Source of the DNA: CF-161 sp035259145
Lineage (GTDB): Bacteria; Chloroflexota; Dormibacteria; Dormibacterales; Dormibacteraceae
Reading direction: 5' to 3'
NCBI GenBank assembly: GCA_035259145.1
Contig: DATFWQ010000135.1
Coordinates: 1-62,309 of the forward strand
DNA length: 62,309 nt
Within the stretch, counting starts at the first letter, position 1. Every line of letters starts with the position of its first letter. Of the stretch, positions 51,413 through 58,800 are shown one piece after another. A program made the position numbers and the translations under genes. The notes under the pieces were generated by a model. The model was not told the DNA's origin and searched no databases. It saw only the letters and a list, made by a program, of their open reading frames with translations.

Positions 51413-52201
51413 GTGCTGCTGCTCGGGCACGGGATCGCGTACTCGGCAAGCCCGGCGATGCAGAACGCCGCCTTCCGGGCAGCCGGCCTCGACTGGTCGT
51501 ACGAGATCCTCGACGTGGCGTCCGATCACCTGCCGGCGGCGGTGGAGTCGCTGCGCGACCCGGTTGTGACCGGTGCCAATGTGAGCATCCCCCACAAGGT
51601 CGCGGTGATGCCACTGCTCGACGCGCTGGAAGGGGAGGCGACTTCAGCCGGGGCCGTTAACACGATCCGGTGCCAGGGCCGCCGTCTGATAGGTTCGAAC
51701 ACCGACATAACCGGTGTGCGGGTCGCGCTGGGCACTGTTGGCGTGGAGCCAGAGGGCGCCAGAGTCGTCGTGCTGGGGGTGGGCGGTTCGGCCCGAGCCG
51801 CGGCTGTCGCGCTGCGCGGTGCCGACGTGACCTTTGTAGCGAGGCGGCTGGAAGCCGGCGCCGGGCTTCCCGGCAGGGTGCTGGAGTGGGGTGACCCCGC
51901 GTGGCCGTCGCTCGTGCGCCACGCCGAGCTGCTCCTGAACGCGACGCCGCTCGGTAGACGGGGAGAGATGCCTCTGCGCCCGGCCTACCTGCCACCGCGG
52001 GGCGCAGTCATCGACCTCGTCTACGTGAGCGGCGGCACGCCGCTTGTCAGACGAGCTCGCCAGCTCGGGCTGCGCTGCGCTGACGGCTGGGCCGTGCTCC
52101 TGGCCCAGGGCGCAGCCGCCTTCCAGGCCTGGACGTCATTGCCGGCACCCGTCGACGCCATGCGCGCAGCCCTCCCAGAGCATGTGAATGGCTACACATG
52201 A
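51413..52201 (+). CDS. aroE: shikimate dehydrogenase
   Basis: Reduces 3-dehydroshikimate with NADPH. 262 residues: YSASPAMQNAAFRAAGLDW, the catalytic lysine in GANVSIPHKVAVMPLLD, the aspartate in SNTDITGVRVAL, the nucleotide loop VVLGVGGSARAAAVALRG, and the C-terminal GWAVLLAQGAAAFQAWT. GTG 51413. The window also holds aroB and aroQ, giving three consecutive shikimate steps (with the intervening dehydratase aroQ). Confidence 0.95.
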   Translation: MLLLGHGIAYSASPAMQNAAFRAAGLDWSYEILDVASDHLPAAVESLRDPVVTGANVSIPHKVAVMPLLDALEGEATSAGAVNTIRCQGRRLIGSNTDITGVRVALGTVGVEPEGARVVVLGVGGSARAAAVALRGADVTFVARRLEAGAGLPGRVLEWGDPAWPSLVRHAELLLNATPLGRRGEMPLRPAYLPPRGAVIDLVYVSGGTPLVRRARQLGLRCADGWAVLLAQGAAAFQAWTSLPAPVDAMRAALPEHVNGYT

Positions 52202-52203
52202 CG

Positions 52204-52224
52204 CCCACCCCTGGGGCGGGCGTG
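52204..52224. terminator. GC-rich hairpin after aroE
   Basis: CGCCCACC and GGCGGGCG pair with one A-C mismatch around a short loop immediately after the aroE stop. No U tract. Confidence 0.3.
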
Positions 52225-52264
52225 GTGCAAGCCCCGCACTGACCCACGCAGGACGCGCCTAGGG

Positions 52265-52909
52265 ATGTCGGGACTGGCTGTCTCAGCCGGCTGGGGGTTC
52301 GTGGGTCTGCTGGTCGGGGTCCTGGTCCGCGTGCTCTCTGTTCGGCTGGGCCATGGCGAGGGCCTCGAGGCTGGACACCGGCCCTGGCAGGTCTATGGTC
52401 CGGTGGCTGCGACGGCTGTTCTGTTCGCCATCTTCGGCTGGAGGATCGGAGCCGGCCCGGAGCTGTTGATCAGGAGCCTGTGGGTGGCGCTGCTGGTGCA
52501 GGTGATCTTCTTCGACCTCGAGCACCAGCTGATTCTCGACCGCGTGCTGTTGCCTGGCGCAGTGGCTGCGCTGATCCTCAGCTCGTTCACCCCCCACCTG
52601 GGACTGCTGGCTGCCGTCCTGACCGGAGTCGCGACAGGCGCCATTTTCCTGGCCATCGCAGCTCTGGGCTCTGCGGTCTTCAAGGCGGAGGCTATGGGAC
52701 TGGGCGATGTGAAGCTCAGCGTCTTCCTGGGCCTGATCCTGGGCCCTCAGCCGACCTTCGTCGCGGTCCTGCTCGGCCTGATCCTGGCAGGAGTGGTCGC
52801 CGGCGGCCTCGTCGTGCTGCGCCTGCGATCGATGCGGGATTCGATCCCATATGGTCCCTTCCTGGCAGCGGGCGCACTGGCCGCACTCTACTCGGTGTCC
52901 GGCCAGTAA
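52265..52909 (+). CDS. A24 prepilin peptidase, short form
   Basis: Aspartic membrane protease that processes type IV pilins. 214 residues with about seven hydrophobic segments. The catalytic aspartates are in IFFDLEHQLILDRVLLPG and in the GxGD motif AMGLGDVKLSVFLGL. The N-terminal methylation domain with its CxxC motif is absent, so it is a peptidase-only form. No pilin genes lie in the window, though the FtsA/PilM-like gene is 5 kb upstream. Confidence 0.9.
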   Translation: MSGLAVSAGWGFVGLLVGVLVRVLSVRLGHGEGLEAGHRPWQVYGPVAATAVLFAIFGWRIGAGPELLIRSLWVALLVQVIFFDLEHQLILDRVLLPGAVAALILSSFTPHLGLLAAVLTGVATGAIFLAIAALGSAVFKAEAMGLGDVKLSVFLGLILGPQPTFVAVLLGLILAGVVAGGLVVLRLRSMRDSIPYGPFLAAGALAALYSVSGQ

Positions 52910-52936
52910 AGTGTCGGATTCCGCAGTATCGACGAT

Positions 52937-52942
52937 TACAAT
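52937..52942 (+). promoter_or_regulatory. -10 box TACAAT before the PH-domain gene
   Basis: A near-consensus TACAAT ends 10 bases before ATG 52953, with no Shine-Dalgarno between, suggesting an almost leaderless start for the gene and the downstream aro operon. Confidence 0.45.
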
Positions 52943-52952
52943 CGCCCACGGA

Positions 52953-53441
52953 ATGCCGAAGAACCTGCTCGCGGGGGAGAGCATGGTCATGCAACCCCTG
53001 CGCAAGCACTGGATCGTGCTGGTCAGCGGTTTGTGGCTTCCCACAGTGGTCGGGCTGGTCGTGCTCTTCATCGACGTTGCGCTCCAGATCCCCCAGATCA
53101 CGCAGGAGTTCCGGGTTCTGGTGACGGTGATCGTGCTGCTGATATGGGGCGCGTGGGCGACCGTCGTCTATCTGCAGTGGTCCTCAGCCGAGCTCACGGT
53201 GACGGACCAGCGTGTGATCCTTGAAGAGGGCATCTTCACCCGGAGCAGCAAAGTCATCCCGCTGGACCGGGTCCAGGACGTGAGCACGAAGCAGTCCCTT
53301 GTGGGCCGGATCCTGAAATATGGTCTTGTGGAGGTTGACGCCGCAGGTGCTCAGGGCGCCGAGAAGTTTGACTACTGCAGATCGCCCGAGCTGCTGCGTG
53401 ACCAGGTTTTCATCCTTTCAGAGCAGCTACGGCGGGGGTGA
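52953..53441 (+). CDS. bacterial PH-domain (DUF304) membrane protein
   Basis: 162 residues: two transmembrane helices (WLPTVVGLVVLFIDVAL and VLVTVIVLLIWGAWATVVYL) followed by a bacterial PH fold (SAELTVTDQRVILEEGIFTR, then KVIPLDRVQDVSTKQSLVGR, GLVEVDAAG). Function unknown; such proteins are common envelope components. ATG 52953 fits the TACAAT box; GTG 52911 is possible. aroB follows 73 bases later. Confidence 0.83.
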   Translation: MPKNLLAGESMVMQPLRKHWIVLVSGLWLPTVVGLVVLFIDVALQIPQITQEFRVLVTVIVLLIWGAWATVVYLQWSSAELTVTDQRVILEEGIFTRSSKVIPLDRVQDVSTKQSLVGRILKYGLVEVDAAGAQGAEKFDYCRSPELLRDQVFILSEQLRRG

Positions 53442-53501
53442 CGACCAATCCGTATCGAGGACTCTCCTCTGCCACGTCGGGGGAGTACCGGACGAAGCCA
53501 C

Positions 53502-53507
53502 GGGAGG
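53502..53507 (+). promoter_or_regulatory. Shine-Dalgarno that selects the aroB CTG start
   Basis: GGGAGG ends 7 bases before CTG 53515. No ATG, GTG or TTG lies at a suitable distance in any frame that continues into aroB. Confidence 0.65.
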
Positions 53508-53514
53508 CGGTGAC

Positions 53515-54594
53515 CTGGCGCGAATAACCGTTGACGTCCCTGGCCGTCCCTATCCCGTCGTGATTGGCCGCGGAGCGCTCCAGGACCTGCCCCGGCTGGT
53601 CAAGGAGATGGGTGTGACGGCCGCTGCGGTGGTGACAGATCGAACGCTGGCCGGCCTGTGGGGCGGGGTCCTCCAGGATGGGCTGACCGGCTACGGGCTG
53701 ACGGCGTGGATCCACGCGGTCGAGCCTGGCGAGCGCGCCAAGAGCCTGACCGAGCTCGAGCGCGTGCTGAACTTCCTCGAGGCCTCGAGCATCGATCGCC
53801 GCGGTGTTGTCATCGCCCTCGGCGGCGGCACCGTCGGAGACCTGGCCGGGTTTGCGGCTGCGGTGTGGCTCAGGGGCATCCGCTGCGTGCAGGTGCCGAC
53901 GACCCTGCTGGCGATTGTCGACTCCAGCATCGGCGGCAAGACGGGCGTGAACCTGGGTCGAACCAAGAACGCCGTCGGCGCTTACTGGCAGCCGGCGCTG
54001 GTGGTCAGCGACCTCGCGCTGCTGGAGACGCTTCCGAATACCGACTACCTTGCCGCCTTCGGAGAGATCGTGAAGTATGCCGTCGCGATGGACTGCCGGT
54101 TGGCCGAATGGCTGGAGGCCGACGCTGAGTCCCTGCTGAACCGGTCGAGTGAGGCACTCGAGCCTGTCGTGGCGAGGTGTGTCGAGCTCAAGGCAAAGGT
54201 CGTGGCCGCCGATGAGAGGGAGGGGGGGTTGCGGGCGATACTCAATTACGGGCATACGGTTGGCCACGCGGTCGAGAGCGCCTCCGCCTACACGGCCGCG
54301 CATGGGAGGGCGGTTGCCCTGGGGATGGAGGCAGCCGCTCGGATCAGCCTGGAGATGGGCCTGTGCGACAGCGCCCTGGTCGGCAGGCAGGCCGCGATGA
54401 TGGATCGGTTCGGCCTGCCCGGCGAGCTGCCGCCGGTGACCTCCGAGGCGGTCCTGGCTGCAGTTCCGCGCGACAAGAAGAGCGTGGGTGGAAGAGTCCC
54501 TTGGGTGCTGCCCCGTGAGATGGGCAGGGCGCAGCTCGGGATCAAAGTGCCTGCCGAGACCCTGGCCAGGGTCGTTCGGGCTCTCCTACCTTGA
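53515..54594 (+). CDS. aroB: 3-dehydroquinate synthase, CTG start
   Basis: Second shikimate step. 359 residues from CTG 53515: MARITVDVPGRPYPVVIGRG matches the family opening. NAD site IALGGGTVGDLAGFAAAVWL, then VPTTLLAIVDSSIGGKTGVN, zinc histidines in NYGHTVGHAVES. GGGAGG lies 7 bases before the CTG. The nearest in-frame standard codon upstream is GTG 53398, inside the preceding gene, which would add 39 residues without family support. TTGA overlap with aroQ. Confidence 0.94.
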   Translation: MARITVDVPGRPYPVVIGRGALQDLPRLVKEMGVTAAAVVTDRTLAGLWGGVLQDGLTGYGLTAWIHAVEPGERAKSLTELERVLNFLEASSIDRRGVVIALGGGTVGDLAGFAAAVWLRGIRCVQVPTTLLAIVDSSIGGKTGVNLGRTKNAVGAYWQPALVVSDLALLETLPNTDYLAAFGEIVKYAVAMDCRLAEWLEADAESLLNRSSEALEPVVARCVELKAKVVAADEREGGLRAILNYGHTVGHAVESASAYTAAHGRAVALGMEAAARISLEMGLCDSALVGRQAAMMDRFGLPGELPPVTSEAVLAAVPRDKKSVGGRVPWVLPREMGRAQLGIKVPAETLARVVRALLP

Positions 54595-55040
54595 CCGGCC
54601 AGGTGAAGCGATATCTGATCGTCAACGGGCCCAACCTCAACCTCCTGGGCACGAGGGAGCCGCAGATTTACGGCACCATCACCCTCGACGAGATCGAGAC
54701 CCAGGTGCGCCGCCGTGCAGTCGAGATAGGCTGCGAGGTGGTCTGCTTTCAGTCCAACTCGGAAGGCGCCATCATCGACTTCCTGCAGCGGGAGGCGCCC
54801 GCCTCTTCAGGCATAGTTCTCAACCCAGGAGGCCTGACCCACTCCTCGTACGCGCTTTACGATTGTCTACGCGCGCTTGCGGTCCCGGTCGTCGAAGTGC
54901 ACCTGTCCAACCTCCACGCCCGAGCAGAGAGCTTTCGTACCCAGGATGTGACGGCACCGGCCGCGGTGGGCGTGATCCAGGGGCTGGGCCCGCGCGGCTA
55001 TCTCATGGCGATGGAGTACTTGGTTGATCGAGACGAATGA
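54591..55040 (+). CDS. aroQ: type II 3-dehydroquinate dehydratase
   Basis: Third shikimate step. 149 residues: VNGPNLNLLGTREPQIYG with the catalytic tyrosine, CFQSNSEGAIIDFL, LNPGGLTHSSYALYD, and VVEVHLSNLHARAESFR with the catalytic histidine. The loop NPGGLTHSS differs from the common NPGAYTHTS. TTG 54591. Its end overlaps the efp start by 17 bases. Confidence 0.95.
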   Translation: MTGQVKRYLIVNGPNLNLLGTREPQIYGTITLDEIETQVRRRAVEIGCEVVCFQSNSEGAIIDFLQREAPASSGIVLNPGGLTHSSYALYDCLRALAVPVVEVHLSNLHARAESFRTQDVTAPAAVGVIQGLGPRGYLMAMEYLVDRDE

Positions 55041-55587
55041 CTTCCGAGTCGGCAGCGTGTTCGAGATGGACGGCAAGCTGCTGAGCATCGTCAGCGTCGA
55101 GCACATCAAACTCGCCCGAGCCGGTGCGATCATCAAAGCGAAACTTCGCAATGTCCGCGACGGCTCGATCTTCGAACACAGCTTCCGCAGCGGCGAGAAG
55201 TTCAAGGCAGTGCGGATTGAGAAGTCAGAGGCCACTTACCTCTATGGCGAGGGAAACTTCCACCACTTCATGGACTCGACGACCTACGATCAGATCGCGC
55301 TCGATCGCTCGCAGGTTGCTGACGTGCTCCCGTTCCTCAAGGAGGGCAATCCCGTGAGCGTGCTCCGGTACGAGGACTCGGTGATCGGCGTCGAGCTGCC
55401 TGTGACTGTGGACCTCGCAGTAGCTGCGACCGAGCCCGGCGTGCGTGGTGACACCGTCTCCGGCGCCACCAAGCCTGCTCGGCTCGAGACCGGGGCCACC
55501 GCCCAGGTCCCACTCTTCATAAACGCGGGCGACAGGATACGGGTGGACACCCGCACCGGCAACTACGTCGAGCGGGTTTCGGGGTGA
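55024..55587 (+). CDS. efp: elongation factor P with arginine at the loop tip
   Basis: Relieves ribosome stalling at polyproline. 187 residues in three beta domains (FRVGSVFEMDGKLLSIVSVE; GEGNFHHFMDSTTYDQIAL; LFINAGDRIRVDTRTGNYVE). The loop that reaches the P-site tRNA reads HIKLARAGAII: arginine at position 32 where E. coli has the modified Lys34. The usual glycines around the tip are alanines. No modification enzyme (EarP, EpmA) is in the window. TTG 55024 within aroQ. Confidence 0.95.
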   Translation: MIETNDFRVGSVFEMDGKLLSIVSVEHIKLARAGAIIKAKLRNVRDGSIFEHSFRSGEKFKAVRIEKSEATYLYGEGNFHHFMDSTTYDQIALDRSQVADVLPFLKEGNPVSVLRYEDSVIGVELPVTVDLAVAATEPGVRGDTVSGATKPARLETGATAQVPLFINAGDRIRVDTRTGNYVERVSG

Positions 55588-55997
55588 AGCAGGCCACACT
55601 CACGTCAGCCGGCCGGCCTTCGAGCGCCGCCGCTAACATCGCATCGATGGAGCATGCTGCACCGGCCGGAAGTGTCCGAGTTGCCAACGAGGTCATTGCC
55701 AGCATTGCGGCGATGGCAGCGCGTGAGGTGGAGGGGGTGGAAGGGCTGGACGAGGCGAACGCCCGTCACTTCGGCGACTGGATCAAGCGTGAGACCGCAC
55801 ATCGCGGAGTACGTGTCGTCCTGGACGCCGAGCACAAGATCCACCTCGACGTATTCCTGACCGTCGACGCTGAGGCTGTCCTGCGCGACGTCGCCGAAAG
55901 GGTGCAGGACAACGTCATCGAAGCGGTCCAGCGGATGCTCGGCCTCGAGGTGGCGGAGGTCAACGTCTTCGTCTCCAGCATCGCGTTCGCCACATAG
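55584..55997 (+). CDS. Asp23/Gls24 family protein
   Basis: 137 residues with the DUF322 core: VRVANEVIASIAAMAAREVE, GVRVVLDAEHKIHLDVFLTV and EVNVFVSSIAF. Asp23-type proteins are alkaline-stress or envelope-associated, and one copy commonly sits between efp and nusB. The N-terminal 25 residues are not conserved. GTGA overlap with efp. Confidence 0.9.
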   Translation: MKQATLTSAGRPSSAAANIASMEHAAPAGSVRVANEVIASIAAMAAREVEGVEGLDEANARHFGDWIKRETAHRGVRVVLDAEHKIHLDVFLTVDAEAVLRDVAERVQDNVIEAVQRMLGLEVAEVNVFVSSIAFAT

Positions 55998-55999
55998 GG

Positions 56000-56443
56000 G
56001 TGCGGCCCAAGAGCACCCCCAAGCGCGTGCCGGGGGGACCGCGCCACCGTGCGAGGGAGCTGGCGCTGAAGGTCCTCTTCCAGCTGGAGCACAGCCCGGG
56101 TGACGACCCGATCGAGGCACTGGCTTACCAGGCGGCTGAGGAGCAGTCCACCCGCTCCGTCATGGAATTCGCCGAGGAGCTGGTTCGGGGCGTCACGGAG
56201 AACCGCTCTCAGCTGGACGGCGCCATCCAGGCGGCCTCCACCAACTGGAAGGTCGACCAGATGGGCCGCGTGGATCGGATCATCCTGCGAATGGCCGTGT
56301 ACGAGATCGCCGTAGCTCGCAAGATCCCGATCCGAGCCGCGATCAACGAGTCTATCGGGCTGGCCAAGACTTTCGGCGGCGAGGAGTCGAGCCGGTTCGT
56401 GAACGGCATCCTGGGCAAGGTCGCCGAAACCGTAGTGCCGTGA
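56000..56443 (+). CDS. nusB: transcription antitermination factor NusB
   Basis: Works with S10 on rRNA antitermination. 147 residues: RARELALKVLFQLEHSPGDD, EFAEELVRGVTENRSQLDGA, and the C-terminal MGRVDRIILRMAVYEIAVA and INESIGLAKTFGGEESSRFV. GTG 56000 two bases after the previous stop; GTGA overlap with xseB. Confidence 0.95.
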   Translation: MRPKSTPKRVPGGPRHRARELALKVLFQLEHSPGDDPIEALAYQAAEEQSTRSVMEFAEELVRGVTENRSQLDGAIQAASTNWKVDQMGRVDRIILRMAVYEIAVARKIPIRAAINESIGLAKTFGGEESSRFVNGILGKVAETVVP

Positions 56444-56637
56444 AGCCGGAGGGCTCGAAGCCACCGGGCCTGGACGCCCTCCTGGACCAGCTGGAGGTGC
56501 TGATCGGCCGGCTCGCCGATCCCAACGCCCCGCTCGACCGGCTCGTCGCGGACTTCGAAGATGCCGGCCGCCTCGTCGAGGCGGCGCAGGCCCAGCTGGC
56601 GGCAGCCACTGAGCGGGTGGCGCGGCAGGAGCGCTGA
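56440..56637 (+). CDS. xseB: exodeoxyribonuclease VII small subunit
   Basis: 65 residues: LDALLDQLEVLIGRLADPNA, then PLDRLVADFEDAGRLVEAAQ, the two-helix fold of XseB. Its partner xseA normally sits between nusB and xseB but is absent here and from the whole window. GTGA overlap with nusB. Confidence 0.87.
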   Translation: MKPEGSKPPGLDALLDQLEVLIGRLADPNAPLDRLVADFEDAGRLVEAAQAQLAAATERVARQER

Positions 56638-56638
56638 C

Positions 56639-57055
56639 GTGCGCTACATCCTGCCGCCCCTCGTGGCATGGGCGATCGCCCAGGTGATGAAGCTGACGCT
56701 GGCCTCGATCCGCGAGCGCCGCCTCGACCTGCGGGTGCTGGCTCAGCAGGGGGGCATGCCAAGCTCACACGCGGCGATCGTGTCTGGCCTGACGGCCGCG
56801 GTGGGCAGGATCGACGGCCTCCGCTCAGCCACGTTCGCGATCGCGCTTATCTTGTCGTTTGTGGTGATGTACGACGCTCAGGGCGTTCGTCGCGCAGCAG
56901 GCCGCCAGGCCGCGGTCCTTAACCGCCTGGTGGAGGACGTCTTCGCCATGCGTGGCATCCAGGAATACCGCGTACGCGAGCTTCTCGGCCACACACCGGT
57001 GGAGGTCCTGATCGGGGCCGGGCTGGGCGTCGCTGTGGGGCTGCTGCCGTTCTGA
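56639..57055 (+). CDS. divergent PAP2 family (DUF212) membrane protein
   Basis: 138 residues with about four hydrophobic segments. Signature QGGMPSSHAAIVSGL, VVMYDAQGVRRAAGRQAAVL and the RELLGHTPVEVLIGAGLGV ending. A PAP2-like phosphatase activity is suggested by SSH but unproven. GTG 56639 just after xseB. Stop overlaps the CTG start of tlyA. Confidence 0.9.
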   Translation: MRYILPPLVAWAIAQVMKLTLASIRERRLDLRVLAQQGGMPSSHAAIVSGLTAAVGRIDGLRSATFAIALILSFVVMYDAQGVRRAAGRQAAVLNRLVEDVFAMRGIQEYRVRELLGHTPVEVLIGAGLGVAVGLLPF

Positions 57056-57783
57056 AGCGACGCGGGCCGCGCCTGGATGCGGCCCTGACCAAGGCCGGCC
57101 TGGCCGAGTCGCGGACCCGGGCGCAGGCACTGATCCTGGCGGGAAAGGTCCGTGTCAACGGCGAGACGGTTCGCACCCCTGACCGCCCGGTACAGCCTGA
57201 CTCGCGCCTGGAGCTGATCCAACCGTCGCCGTATGTCAGCCGTGGCGGCGAGAAGCTCGCTCCGGCGCTCGACGAGTTCGGCATCAGGGTCGAGGGGCGG
57301 GTGTGCGCCGACATCGGCGCCTCCACCGGCGGATTCACCGACGTGCTGCTGCAGCGCGGAGCAGCCCGTGTTTACGCGGTGGACGTTGGGCGAGGGCTTC
57401 TGCACTGGCGACTGCGTCAGAATCCGCGCGTGGTGCTGATGGAGCGCGTGAACGCCCGACATCTCGATTCTTTCCCGGAGCCGGTGTCGCTGGTGACGGT
57501 TGACGTGTCGTTCATCGGTCTCGAGAAGGTCCTGCCGGCCGTGCGGCGGTCCGCACCCGGGGCCGAGCTCGTGGTGCTCTTCAAACCGCAGTTCCAGGTT
57601 GATCGTGGCGAGGTCGCATCGGGCGGGGTAGTCCGGGACGCGGCGGCGGTGGCCTCGGCGCTGGACCGATTCCGAGCGTGGTGCGCTGCGAACGGCTTTC
57701 GGCTGCTGGGCGAGACGTGGGCAGCCGTTGCCGGTGCGGCGGGCAACCGGGAGCGTCTGTTCCACCTCCAGGCGAGCACGTGA
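57052..57783 (+). CDS. tlyA: TlyA family rRNA 2'-O-methyltransferase/hemolysin-like protein, CTG start
   Basis: S4 domain plus FtsJ-type methyltransferase that modifies 16S and 23S rRNA. The S4 domain (GPRLDAALTKAGLAESRTRA, then ALILAGKVRVNGETV) and YVSRGGEKLAPALDEFG lie in 83 codons that contain no ATG, GTG or TTG. The first codon after the DUF212 stop that could initiate is CTG 57052, a CTGA overlap, where the family normally begins. SAM site: VCADIGASTGGFTDVLLQRG, DVGRGLLHWRL. Product 243 residues. GTG 57301, which gene callers would choose, would delete the S4 domain. Confidence 0.93.
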   Translation: MKRRGPRLDAALTKAGLAESRTRAQALILAGKVRVNGETVRTPDRPVQPDSRLELIQPSPYVSRGGEKLAPALDEFGIRVEGRVCADIGASTGGFTDVLLQRGAARVYAVDVGRGLLHWRLRQNPRVVLMERVNARHLDSFPEPVSLVTVDVSFIGLEKVLPAVRRSAPGAELVVLFKPQFQVDRGEVASGGVVRDAAAVASALDRFRAWCAANGFRLLGETWAAVAGAAGNRERLFHLQAST

Positions 57784-58640
57784 TCGGCTTCATCCGCCAC
57801 CCCCACGTCGACCGCCAGGTCACCGGCCTCGAGGCGGCCCGGCGCTTTCTGGAGAGCTCGGGAATCAATGTGTGGGAGTCCACGAGGGAGGGGCGCCTTG
57901 TCGTGCCGAGGGCGACGCGCCTGCTGGTTACGCTGGGCGGCGACGGAACGCTGCTCTCGGTCGCAAGCCTCGCCGCGCGGCACGACGTTCCCGTGCTGGG
58001 GGTAAACCTCGGCCGGCTCGGTTTTCTGACCGAGCTGGAGGTGGACGGACTCTGCACGGGGCTGCAGCGCTTCCTCGATGGCGACTTTCGGCTTGACCTG
58101 CGCACGCTGCTGGAGGTGGTCGTCGAGCGGGAGGGAAGGCGCCTTCGCCGCGCGCTGGGGCTCAACGAGCTGGTGCTGCAGCGACCGGCGCAGGATGGTC
58201 TGCTGCGGCTGCGCCTGCTGGTGGATGGTCAGGAGATTGGGCAGATCGACGCCGACGGCGTGCTGGTCGCGACGGCGACCGGCTCCACCGCATACGCGCT
58301 TGCGGCGGGTGGGCCGATCCTCGAGCCGACGATCGAAGACCTGGTGCTGGTTCCGATGGCGCCCTTCGCACTCACAGTTCGCCCCATGGTGCTGTCACCG
58401 GACCAGGGCATCTCCGTCGAGCTTCCGCGGAGTGCGGCCGAAGGATGTGTCGATGGCGGACCTGTGTGGCGCTTGCGGCGCGGCGACCGGGTTCGAGTCT
58501 CGGGTTTTGAGCGCCGCCTCCAGATGGTGCGGTTCACGCCGCCAGAGCGCTTCTTCACGCTGCTTCGCCTGAAGCTCGGCTGGGGTCTTCCCCTGGTGCC
58601 GACGCCCGAGCGGACCGCGGGCCGGACCTCCCCGAGTTGA
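57780..58640 (+). CDS. nadK: NAD kinase
   Basis: Phosphorylates NAD to NADP. 286 residues from GTG 57780 (GTGA overlap with tlyA), beginning IGFIRHPHVDRQVTGLEAA. GGDG motif in LLVTLGGDGTLLSVASLAAR, LGVNLGRLGFLTEL, ATATGSTAYALAAGGPIL, and PMAPFALTVRPMVLSPDQ. Order tlyA-nadK-recN is widely conserved. Confidence 0.95.
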   Translation: MIGFIRHPHVDRQVTGLEAARRFLESSGINVWESTREGRLVVPRATRLLVTLGGDGTLLSVASLAARHDVPVLGVNLGRLGFLTELEVDGLCTGLQRFLDGDFRLDLRTLLEVVVEREGRRLRRALGLNELVLQRPAQDGLLRLRLLVDGQEIGQIDADGVLVATATGSTAYALAAGGPILEPTIEDLVLVPMAPFALTVRPMVLSPDQGISVELPRSAAEGCVDGGPVWRLRRGDRVRVSGFERRLQMVRFTPPERFFTLLRLKLGWGLPLVPTPERTAGRTSPS

Positions 58641-58763
58641 GCCCTGCATTCCTCATCTGAGGGCGCCCCTGAGGTCTGAGGACCTTCCCACGGGCCCCTG
58701 TGCACCAAAGCTTTTCACCGCGGCGGACGGCGCGACTCGCCGATGGCGGATTAACAACCGGAC

Positions 58764-58793
58764 TTGCCAATCGAACGCCCGTTCGCATAGGAT
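58764..58793 (+). promoter_or_regulatory. recN promoter with LexA-type box in the spacer
   Basis: TTGCCA (58764-58769), 18-base spacer, TAGGAT (58788-58793), then 7 bases and ATG 58801. The spacer contains CGAACGCCCGTTCG (58772-58785), a perfect GAAC-N4-GTTC palindrome of the Gram-positive LexA class. LexA binding here would block RNA polymerase, so recN is predicted to be SOS-induced. Confidence 0.8.
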
Positions 58794-58800
58794 GGGCCGC

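Noticed and set aside
57301..57783. Short FtsJ-only methyltransferase starting at GTG 57301
   Set aside because: The upstream 83 codons in frame encode a proper S4 domain and linker of TlyA, so the gene starts at CTG 57052.
58792..58800. ATG 58792 as the recN start
   Set aside because: It overlaps the -10 box TAGGAT; ATG 58801 fits both the family and the promoter.
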